A stretch of DNA of 64,000 bases. Origin: CAZOKZ01 sp964580585 (GTDB taxonomy: Bacteria; Sumerlaeota; Sumerlaeia; SLMS01; JAHLLQ01). The translations under genes and the position numbers were made by a program. The stretch covers positions 62,001 through 126,000 of the forward strand of contig CAZOKZ010000002.1 in assembly GCA_964580585.1 (NCBI GenBank), written 5' to 3'. The notes under the pieces are model-generated. The model saw nothing but the letters and a program-made list of their open reading frames with translations, searched no databases and was not told the origin of the DNA. Shown piece by piece: positions 57,893 to 64,000 of the stretch. Every line of letters begins with the position of its first letter. Position 1 is the first letter of the stretch.

Positions 57893-59170
57893 ATGACGTA
57901 CGCCGAACAACATCCGATCGATGATCTTGAATTCGTGGAGGCTCCATACGTGCCGTTCAATGTGGAACGTATCCGCCAGGACTTCCCGATCCTTCACCAG
58001 AAGGTTCACGGCAAGCCCCTCGTGTATCTGGACAACGCGGCGAGTTCGCAAAAACCGCGCGTGGTGATCGAAACACTCAATGATTACTACGAAAAGGACA
58101 ACGCAAACGTCCACCGTGGTGTTCACCAGTTAAGCCAACGCGCAACGTTTGCCTACGAACGATCTCGCGGCAAAGTGAAGAACTTTCTGAACGCAGCCAG
58201 CGAGAAGGAAATCATCTTCACACGCGGGGCGACCGAGGCCATCAACCTCGTGGCGCAAAGTTACGCGCGAGCGTTCCTCAAGGCGGGCGACGAAATTCTC
58301 GTCACCGGGATGGAACACCACGCCAACATCGTCCCATGGCAACTGGTCGGCGAACAAATCGGCACAGTTTTGCGCGCGGCGCCCATCAATGACGCGGGCG
58401 AGTTGATTGTCGAGGAATTCGACAAACTGCTGACGGATAAAACAAAGCTGGTTTCCATTCCGCATATTTCAAACGCGCTGGGAACGGTGAACCCTGTCAA
58501 AGAACTGATCGAGAAAGCCCACGCGCGCGGCATTCCCGTGCTGCTGGATGGCGCTCAGTCGGTTCCACACGTGGGAATTAACGTGGAGGAACTCGATTGC
58601 GATTTCTTCGTCTTCTCAGGACACAAGGTCTTCGGTCCGACTGGTATCGGCGTGCTTTACGGCAAAGAAGAACTGCTGAATAAAATGCCCCCTTACCAGG
58701 GCGGCGGCGACATGATCGACCTGGTATCGTTCGAGAAGACTACGTTCAACGATCTGCCGTACAAATTTGAAGCCGGGACGCCCCATATTGCAGGCGCGAT
58801 TGGGCTCGGCGCGGCGATTGATTACATGCGGCGCATCGGCCTCAAAAACATTGCAGAATACGAACACGAACTTCTCGAATACGCTACCGGTCGCATGATG
58901 GAAATCGATGGTTTACGCATCATCGGAACAGCGAAAGACAAAGCGAGTGTGCTTTCATTCATCGTCGAAGGTATTCACCCGCACGATATCGGTTCCATTC
59001 TCGATCTCGAAGGCATCGCCGTGCGCGTCGGCCATCATTGCGCGCAACCCGTGATGCAGCGGTTCGGCATTCCCGCCACGGCGCGAGCTTCATTGGCGTT
59101 CTACAATACGCGCGAAGAAATTGACGCCTTCATCGCGGCGTTGCATAAAGCCATCAGGATGTTGAAATAA
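57893..59170 (+). CDS. sufS: Cysteine desulfurase SufS
   Basis: A group II PLP-dependent desulfurase that provides sulfur for the clusters. 425 residues. PLP lysine Lys245 in SGHKVFGPTGIGVLYG; catalytic Cys383 in VGHHCAQPVMQRFG; VYLDNAASSQKP, NVHRGVHQLSQRAT and ATEAINLVAQSYARA also match SufS. The N-terminal 20 residues are an extra acidic stretch. sufE follows after 18 bases, in line with the SufS-SufE two-component transfer. Confidence 0.96.
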   Translation: MTYAEQHPIDDLEFVEAPYVPFNVERIRQDFPILHQKVHGKPLVYLDNAASSQKPRVVIETLNDYYEKDNANVHRGVHQLSQRATFAYERSRGKVKNFLNAASEKEIIFTRGATEAINLVAQSYARAFLKAGDEILVTGMEHHANIVPWQLVGEQIGTVLRAAPINDAGELIVEEFDKLLTDKTKLVSIPHISNALGTVNPVKELIEKAHARGIPVLLDGAQSVPHVGINVEELDCDFFVFSGHKVFGPTGIGVLYGKEELLNKMPPYQGGGDMIDLVSFEKTTFNDLPYKFEAGTPHIAGAIGLGAAIDYMRRIGLKNIAEYEHELLEYATGRMMEIDGLRIIGTAKDKASVLSFIVEGIHPHDIGSILDLEGIAVRVGHHCAQPVMQRFGIPATARASLAFYNTREEIDAFIAALHKAIRMLK

Positions 59171-59188
59171 ACCACCGGCAAAGCGATC

Positions 59189-59620
59189 ATGACGGAAACA
59201 ATCGAACAAACGCAAAAAAACATCGTTGAGGAATTCGCTCAGTTTATTGACTGGGAGGAACGCTACGGCCGAATCATCGAACTCGGCAAACAACACCTTG
59301 ATATTCCCGATGAGTACAAAATCGATAAACTGCGCGTCAAAGGCTGCCAATCGACGGTTTGGTTGCACGCAAAATTGGAAGACGGACGCGTTGTTTACGA
59401 AGCGACCAGCGACGCGATGATCGTCCGTGGATTGATTGCCCTCCTGTTGCGCGTGTATTCAAACCGCACCCCACAGGAAATCCTTCAAACGCCTCCCTCG
59501 TTCATCCACGATCTTGGGTTGAGCGATAACCTGACACAAGGCCGTCAAAACGGTCTCGCATCGATGGTCGAACAAATCAAACTCTACGCGATGGCATTCT
59601 CTGCCATGACCCAAGCATAG
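59189..59620 (+). CDS. sufE: Sulfur-transfer protein SufE
   Basis: Takes persulfide from SufS and passes it to SufB. 143 residues. The active Cys53 sits in VKGCQSTVWL, the family signature, with WEERYGRIIELGKQ near the N terminus and ARGLIALLLRVYSNRTPQEIL-like VRGLIALLLRVYSNRTPQEIL (in part) in the middle. Length normal. Because SufE is present, an independent SufU is not expected, and none is seen. Confidence 0.94.
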   Translation: MTETIEQTQKNIVEEFAQFIDWEERYGRIIELGKQHLDIPDEYKIDKLRVKGCQSTVWLHAKLEDGRVVYEATSDAMIVRGLIALLLRVYSNRTPQEILQTPPSFIHDLGLSDNLTQGRQNGLASMVEQIKLYAMAFSAMTQA

Positions 59621-59652
59621 AATACGAACCGATTTTCAGGGAGAATCACCCG

Positions 59653-59979
59653 ATGGACGATCCGTTGAGCAAAATGCAGGAATTACGCGAACGCGTGGTA
59701 CAGGTGCTTCAGACAATTTACGATCCGGAAATTCCGGTAAGCATCTATGAACTCGGGCTGATCTATAATATCGACATCAACCAGGACGGTTTTGTGGATA
59801 TCAAGATGACGCTGACCTCGCCCTCGTGTCCGGCGGCGGAATCGCTCCCGCCCGAGGTCGAAATGAAAGTTGCCGGCGTCGAAGGCGTCGCCGAAACCCG
59901 CGTCCACGTCGTCTGGGAACCCACCTGGAACCCGGACATGATGTCCGAATCCGCCAAGCTGGAACTGAACATGTTCTGA
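59653..59979 (+). CDS. sufT: SufT-like MIP18-family protein (DUF59)
   Basis: 108 residues with the DUF59/MIP18 fold of the Fe-S cluster assembly accessory group. TIYDPEIPVSIYELGLIYNIDI and the cysteine in TSPSCPAAESLP, followed by VEGVAETRVHVVWEPTWNPDMM (in part), are the family landmarks. Such proteins help transfer clusters to targets in organisms that carry the SUF system. Last gene of the operon, with a strong terminator after it. Confidence 0.9.
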   Translation: MDDPLSKMQELRERVVQVLQTIYDPEIPVSIYELGLIYNIDINQDGFVDIKMTLTSPSCPAAESLPPEVEMKVAGVEGVAETRVHVVWEPTWNPDMMSESAKLELNMF

Positions 59980-60001
59980 GTCCGATGACATTCGATCTGC
60001 C

Positions 60002-60036
60002 AAGCCGAGGCTGTTTGTTCAGCCTCGGCTTTTCTA
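60002..60036 (+). terminator. Terminator of the suf operon
   Basis: AAGCCGAGGCTG and CAGCCTCGGCTT pair perfectly (12 bp) around TTTGTT and are followed by TTCTA. It lies 22 bases after the sufT stop. Confidence 0.93.
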
Positions 60037-60136
60037 TTTACCCGGCGGGTGAAAATATTCGTAGTGGTATTGTCCACAAGTGACCTGGAATGCGCGTTTC
60101 CCGTTCGATGGACCGTTGTCCAAAAGGCACCTAACC

Positions 60137-60898
60137 ATGTTCTTCCTGATGTATCCCATTGGCTTGGACTACAAGCACCGCATGACGGGTTTTTTGTCGT
60201 GGGTGTTGATCGGGTTGATATTTTACCGGTTGGCGTTGGCGTTAATTTTTCCAGAGCTGCGGGTTCAAATTATCGGCTATCTGCCGTTTGAATCCTTTTC
60301 GCCAGAAACGCTCACGGCGATTTTGCAATCGGCGTTCACCCCCTTCATGATACCCGACAAGCACCCAACCGAGCACGTGGTTTTGCTCGTCATCGGATTT
60401 GTCGCCTTGATGTCTTTCTGGCTATTGTTCGGCGTTGCGCTCGAAGACGCCTTTGGGCGAATCGGATTTTGTGTTCTTTATCTGACAGGCATCGCGACAG
60501 GCGCGCTGTTGTGCATGATGCCCAATATGGGAATTTCCGGGGTTTTTTGGTTAGGTCATGCAGCGACACTCTTTGCGTTGGGTGTTTGTTATGCATATTT
60601 TTTCGCCACGGATCTGAAAATCCGATACCTGATTTGGATATTTGGCGGTGAAAGCAGTTCGGGTGGCACGTGGATGGTTCCTGCCTTTTTTCTCCTTCTG
60701 CCCATGCATTTATTTCTGATTCTCCCCCAAAGCCTTTACTGGTATCCGGAAACGTTTTCTCCCCTGCCGATCCGAACCGGGCAATTTACGCCCCTGACGT
60801 GGTCGATTGGAATTCCGGCTCTCGGGTTTATCTACGCGATTATCTGGGAAAAAATGAAACTGACGCACGAGCATGTGCCCGGCGTTCTGGCGCGGTAA
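60137..60898 (+). CDS. Rhomboid-like membrane protein, probably inactive
   Basis: 253 residues from the ATG at 60137 with AAGG upstream. Six or seven membrane helices. The segment SAFTPFMIPDKHPTEHVV, then LLFGVALEDAFGRIGFCVLYLTG and MGISGVFWLGHAATLFALG (in part) follow the layout of rhomboid proteases, with GISG in place of the catalytic GxSG. I found no histidine in the last helix (WSIGIPALGFIYAIIW) to complete the Ser-His dyad, so it may be a pseudoprotease (iRhom/derlin-like). Convergent stop one base from the next gene. Confidence 0.6.
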   Translation: MFFLMYPIGLDYKHRMTGFLSWVLIGLIFYRLALALIFPELRVQIIGYLPFESFSPETLTAILQSAFTPFMIPDKHPTEHVVLLVIGFVALMSFWLLFGVALEDAFGRIGFCVLYLTGIATGALLCMMPNMGISGVFWLGHAATLFALGVCYAYFFATDLKIRYLIWIFGGESSSGGTWMVPAFFLLLPMHLFLILPQSLYWYPETFSPLPIRTGQFTPLTWSIGIPALGFIYAIIWEKMKLTHEHVPGVLAR

Positions 60899-61345
60899 TC
60901 AATACTGTTTGATGATATGATCGTCATCGGGTGCCGCCGTTCCATTCGCGCTGATTGAACACGTCGGAAGCATCTCCAACGTTCCCAGACGATACGTTCC
61001 ACCACAGGGGCATTTTGGCGCCTTCCCGCCCATTTCCTTCACCACTGCATCCCAGGAAACCGACCCCGTGGCAAACATCCCGCGGCTGTGGAGCGAACGT
61101 TTCGCCGACTCGATACGGCGCAGGTTTCCTCGGCAAGCATTCGCGCAATCGATCGCGTTTCCGGACAGCGTTCCGCCTTCGGTCACGAACTGTGTCGCCT
61201 CGCGCTTCGTGTTGCTGATCGCATTTTTCGTCTGGGTTTTTAACTCGCTGGGTTTCAAAATGCCCAACGCCCAAGCTGCCAGCAAAACCACAACAACAAA
61301 CAGAAACAGAAAAACCTTGAATGCTGTTTTAAGGAATCGCTTCAT
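60899..61345 (-). CDS. Membrane protein with pilin-like C-terminal domain
   Basis: 148 residues. One N-terminal helix (AFKVFLFLFVVVVLLAAWALG, in part) without a prepilin peptidase cleavage motif, a charged linker, and a C-terminal region with paired cysteines: CANAC near residue 70 and KCPCGGTYRLGTLEMLPTCS at the end. The CPxGGxYxxG...PTCS pattern recalls the C-terminal region of type II secretion/type IV pilin-like proteins of the kind common in PVC-type bacteria. Function unknown. Confidence 0.6.
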   Translation of the reverse strand: MKRFLKTAFKVFLFLFVVVVLLAAWALGILKPSELKTQTKNAISNTKREATQFVTEGGTLSGNAIDCANACRGNLRRIESAKRSLHSRGMFATGSVSWDAVVKEMGGKAPKCPCGGTYRLGTLEMLPTCSISANGTAAPDDDHIIKQY

Positions 61346-61438
61346 CGCGTCTGCACCTTGGAAGGCTTACAATCAACTGTTTCCAGTTCAAACAAATAGT
61401 TAGTCTGAAAACCGTAAACGTACAACTGTAAACTTCCG

Positions 61439-62248
61439 TTATAACTTCCGCGCGTTTCCAGCTTTTTCCTTCTGACGCTTCTCCCACACACGGGCGTACT
61501 TAAGAAACACGGAATACGCCGCCATCATACAGATGATAAACCCGGCTTTCCCGTCGCGAAAACCTTGAAATAAAATAAACTGGCGGAAAAAGCGCCACAG
61601 GGGACGCAATGCCAGATGTCTCCATCCGACATGTGGGGTTTTTTTTGCTCGATCTTCGCTGGCCCAATCACTGTAGCGAAAAAATTTATGCAGATATTGG
61701 TCGAAGCTATCGAACGTATAGTGCAGGAATTTGCCTTTCAAGTTTCCGACCGAAAGCGGTTTCCCATCTGCAGATATGATATCCGCGTGCACGTGCTTTT
61801 CCTCGTACCGTCCCCGATCGCGACGAAACAGACGCAACACGTCGTCACGTTGCCAACCACACCCGCGAATCGGCTGATCCATGAAATGATTCAGTCGATG
61901 AATACGGTACCCATCGTGCGGACCATCGGCGGCAAGAACGCGTTCGATATTCGTACGCAACTCCGGCGTCACGCGCTCGTCGCTATCCACCACGAGAACC
62001 CATTCGTGGGACATTTGCGGAATCGCCCAATTTTTCTGCGCGGCGGAATTTATATACTCGTGCACCAGAACACGGTCGGCTTTTGCCTCGGCAATTTCAC
62101 GCGTTTTATCTGTGCTGGCGGCATCGAGAACCACGACCACTTCGTCCGCAAACCGCACCGAGGCAATACAATCGGCAATATGGCGTTCTTCGTTGCCTGC
62201 GGGAATCATCGCCGTCAGCTTGGCACGGTTTTTATCGGGAGCACTCAC
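61439..62248 (-). CDS. Family 2 glycosyltransferase, LPS-core type
   Basis: 269 residues from a GTG. GT-A fold: LTAMIPAGNEERHIADCIASV, VVLDAASTDKTREIAE, NSAAQKNWAIPQMSHEWVLVVDSDERVTPEL (in part) with the DxD-like DSDER, and GCGWQRDDVLRLFRRDRGRYEEKHVHAD (in part). This resembles WaaE/KdtX-type transferases of LPS core or related cell-surface glycan. A C-terminal hydrophobic region suggests membrane association. Its start overlaps the small membrane-protein gene upstream by four bases. Confidence 0.85.
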   Translation of the reverse strand: MSAPDKNRAKLTAMIPAGNEERHIADCIASVRFADEVVVVLDAASTDKTREIAEAKADRVLVHEYINSAAQKNWAIPQMSHEWVLVVDSDERVTPELRTNIERVLAADGPHDGYRIHRLNHFMDQPIRGCGWQRDDVLRLFRRDRGRYEEKHVHADIISADGKPLSVGNLKGKFLHYTFDSFDQYLHKFFRYSDWASEDRAKKTPHVGWRHLALRPLWRFFRQFILFQGFRDGKAGFIICMMAAYSVFLKYARVWEKRQKEKAGNARKL

Positions 62249-62394
62249 TTGCCTTCCACCTCGGCGGCGGGACTTTGGCCGTTCGCATTCGGCGCTCGAT
62301 AGATATTATAAATCAACATGACGCTGATTCCAACGGAGAGTCCCATCAGAAAAACGGCAATCAATCGAATGTTTGAATGACGTTCCGGCGTCAT
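62245..62394 (-). CDS. Small 49-aa single-helix membrane protein
   Basis: Read from the minus strand: MTPERHSNIRLIAVFLMGLS then VGISVMLIYNIYRAPN and a short polar tail. One membrane helix (about residues 9-31). The ATG is six bases after the xdhC stop and the TGA overlaps the GTG of the glycosyltransferase (GTGA), so it is in an operon. It was too short for common ORF cutoffs. It might anchor or regulate the glycosyltransferase; this is inference. Confidence 0.55.
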   Translation of the reverse strand: MTPERHSNIRLIAVFLMGLSVGISVMLIYNIYRAPNANGQSPAAEVEGK

Positions 62395-62400
62395 GAGAAT

Positions 62401-63252
62401 TCATCCCTTCTTTCGGCCCGAAACGCGTTTCTTATTCGGTGTGCACGTTTTCGGCGGTACAGGTAAACCCTGTCGGAAAAATTCCGAACGCGCCTGCACC
62501 AGTTGCGCGGCAATCGAGACGGCAATTTCCTCGGGTGTGATCGAGCCGATGTCAAGCCCGGCGGGACTATGGACGCGGTTCAGTTGCTCGTCGGTAACGC
62601 CGTCTTCCGCCAGACGTTGACGGATGTTGGCCCATTTCGCGCGACTGCCCACCATTGCGATAAAGCACGCGGGCGATTCGATCACCGAACGTAAACACGC
62701 TTCGTCGCCGGTGTGCCCGCGCGTCACAATCACCACAAAGGTCGTCGGTGTGATCTCTACCTGCTGGGCAAGCTCTTCGTATGGCGCCTGAACAATACGA
62801 TCCGCGTGCGGAAACCGTTGGGTGTTGGCAAATTGCGGTCGGTCGTCCATCACCGTCAGACGAAATTCCAATCCTTGTACCACTTGGGCCAAGGCGCAGG
62901 AAATATGACCGCCACCGCAAATCAGAAGTTGAGAGTCAGGCATCACCGGTTCCACAAAAATCGCGATTTCACCACCGCAGAGCATGTCCATTTCGTCCGC
63001 GTTCTTGGCTTTAATATCCACGCGGAGCAATTCGGGTACAAGCGACTTCATCACGCGACGCGCCACCATGATCACGTCGGCCTCGACGCAACCTCCCCCA
63101 ATGGTTCCGTAAATATCCATGTCTGCCGTGATCAACATGCGCGCGCCCGATTTACGCGGCGTCGATCCAACCGTTTCCACCACGGTTGCCATAGCGAGGC
63201 GTTTTCCCGCACGCGTCCATTCGAGGATTTTTTCGTGAAAATGAACCTGCAT
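62401..63252 (-). CDS. xdhC: XdhC/CoxI-family molybdoenzyme accessory protein
   Basis: 283 residues. The N-terminal XdhC domain has GSTPRKSGARMLI, GTIGGGCVEADV and DMLCGGEIAIFVEP; a Rossmann domain follows with LLICGGGHISCALAQV and VIVTRGHTGDEACLRSV. XdhC proteins bind molybdenum cofactor and insert it, after sulfuration, into xanthine dehydrogenase-type enzymes. The molybdoenzyme it serves is not in this window. The start overlaps the stop of the upstream gene by one base. Confidence 0.88.
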   Translation of the reverse strand: MQVHFHEKILEWTRAGKRLAMATVVETVGSTPRKSGARMLITADMDIYGTIGGGCVEADVIMVARRVMKSLVPELLRVDIKAKNADEMDMLCGGEIAIFVEPVMPDSQLLICGGGHISCALAQVVQGLEFRLTVMDDRPQFANTQRFPHADRIVQAPYEELAQQVEITPTTFVVIVTRGHTGDEACLRSVIESPACFIAMVGSRAKWANIRQRLAEDGVTDEQLNRVHSPAGLDIGSITPEEIAVSIAAQLVQARSEFFRQGLPVPPKTCTPNKKRVSGRKKG

Positions 63253-64000
63253 TATTCAACCTCCTCATTCCCCTCATAAACAAACCGATACAATTCGTTT
63301 TCGCCGAATTTCTTTTCCAACACCAGACTGCCGTTGGCAATCAATTCATCCAAACCCACGCGTGCATTGATGGGGTGGGCCGCTTCGTTGGGAATGCGCA
63401 GATAATACCGAATGCCACGAGCACGGAAGAACGCAAGCTTTTCCGCCGCCGATTTCATGGCATAGGTTTTCTGCACATCCCAGTCGTCCAGGTGCACCAA
63501 CTCAATCGACGGATCGTACATCAAGTGCCGGTTGTCGTGCGTCAGGAGTGGCTGGCCCACGGCGACTTCATTCACGGCATTCCACATATCGGCATCAGTG
63601 CCAAAACGAAGTCGATAAAACGTGTCGGGGTTCATGCCCGGATGGCGAAAGACATCCAGGTCGGACATTACATACTGCTGGCCGTAAACGTGTTGAACGC
63701 CAAAGGTTTTAAAGTTCATCAGGCTCATTGGAATTCCCACGATCAGTACGATGGCAATCACCGTTAAGACACCGAGGATTTCCGTCAGTTGTCGCCAAAG
63801 CGAATTAGAGGTTGCCGTCCAGGCCAAAAAAGGAACAGCGCCGAAAATTGCCATTGGAATAATGACAGGGATGATCTGATAAAGATAGAGATCAGCTAAA
63901 ATATAATGATAAGCAAACAAACATGCCGCCAAAAGGCCTGCTGTTCCCACGACAGTTTGAAACACGCGTTCATCGATCGGTTGCATGTCTTCGTACATCG
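63252..64000 (-). CDS. C-terminal part of a large membrane protein (probable glycosyltransferase), cut by window end
   Basis: The visible 249 residues hold three hydrophobic helices (TAGLLAACLFAYHYILADLYL, IIPVIIPMAIFGAVPFLAW, EILGVLTVIAIVLIVGIPMS, all in part) followed by a soluble periplasmic domain with LTHDNRHLMYDPSIELVHLDDWD (in part) and GIRYYLRIPNEAAH. The frame is open at the window edge, so the protein is likely longer. The layout resembles the C-terminal end of GT-C type membrane glycosyltransferases; this is a cautious guess. It overlaps xdhC by one base. Confidence 0.55.
   Translation of the reverse strand, partial: MYEDMQPIDERVFQTVVGTAGLLAACLFAYHYILADLYLYQIIPVIIPMAIFGAVPFLAWTATSNSLWRQLTEILGVLTVIAIVLIVGIPMSLMNFKTFGVQHVYGQQYVMSDLDVFRHPGMNPDTFYRLRFGTDADMWNAVNEVAVGQPLLTHDNRHLMYDPSIELVHLDDWDVQKTYAMKSAAEKLAFFRARGIRYYLRIPNEAAHPINARVGLDELIANGSLVLEKKFGENELYRFVYEGNEEVE

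Overview
The window is about 64 kb of a Gram-negative bacterial chromosome: apolipoprotein N-acyltransferase, many lipoproteins with lipoboxes, an OmpA-type envelope protein, and O-antigen type export and ligase genes. Genes are densely packed and moderately GC-rich. Gene order and several dispersed intergenic repeats do not look proteobacterial; they recall PVC-type or candidate-phylum genomes (for example Hydrogenedentota or Sumerlaeota). That placement is an impression, not a measurement. No rRNA, tRNA, CRISPR array, prophage or complete insertion sequence was seen.

Layout. 1-1.6 kb: end of lnt and two small unknown genes. 1.6-4.4 kb: metX and metY (direct sulfhydrylation to homocysteine), both on the minus strand. 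4.7-5.8 kb: three tandem TRL-like lipoproteins. 5.9-8.4 kb: a degenerate sigma-54-type AAA+ protein with a long acidic repeat tail. 8.6-9.5 kb: a methyltransferase. 9.6-17.4 kb: a complete F1Fo ATP synthase operon (atpZ-I-B-E-F-H-A-G-D-C). 17.6-23.2 kb: rnhB, HU, a DUF3313 lipoprotein, an OmpA-like lipoprotein and a membrane M48 protease. 23.4-29.9 kb: rlmD, an ABC-2 permease, an O-antigen ligase-like protein and small envelope genes. 30-32.8 kb: two DUF4870-like membrane proteins and dnaB. 33.1-36.6 kb: folP, a DUF2071 gene, a one-domain modE, modA and modB. 36.65-38.1 kb: an AT-rich two-gene island. 38.2-40.7 kb: msrP, a membrane protein and amrS. 40.7-41.2 kb: a repeat-filled gap. 41.2-47.5 kb: a glycosyltransferase, a Ser/Thr kinase, argF, two paralogous membrane proteins and an O-methyltransferase. 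47.7-53.4 kb: metH and cysS. 53.7-60 kb: an Rrf2 regulator and sufBCDSE-sufT. 60.1-64 kb: a rhomboid-like protein, a pilin-like protein and an operon of glycosyltransferase, small membrane protein, xdhC and the end of a large membrane protein.

How genes fit together. metX, metY and metH supply methionine. The ATP synthase operon is self-contained, with an a subunit that is histidine-rich at both ends and a short epsilon subunit. modE-modA-modB, the Mo-enzyme msrP and the Mo-enzyme accessory gene xdhC give a molybdenum theme; a textbook ModE operator lies just upstream of modA. The suf operon is preceded by an IscR/Rrf2-type operator.

The main unexplained signals are: (1) a 10-base word, GGGGACGGAG, present 13 times on both strands, in different reading frames and as an inverted pair in a terminator-like hairpin, like a DNA uptake or other genome-wide DNA signal; (2) a structured dispersed repeat whose two copies keep paired arms through compensatory changes; (3) a 315-bp inverted-repeat-bounded element; (4) the AT-rich M48-protease island beside a mod operon that lacks modC.
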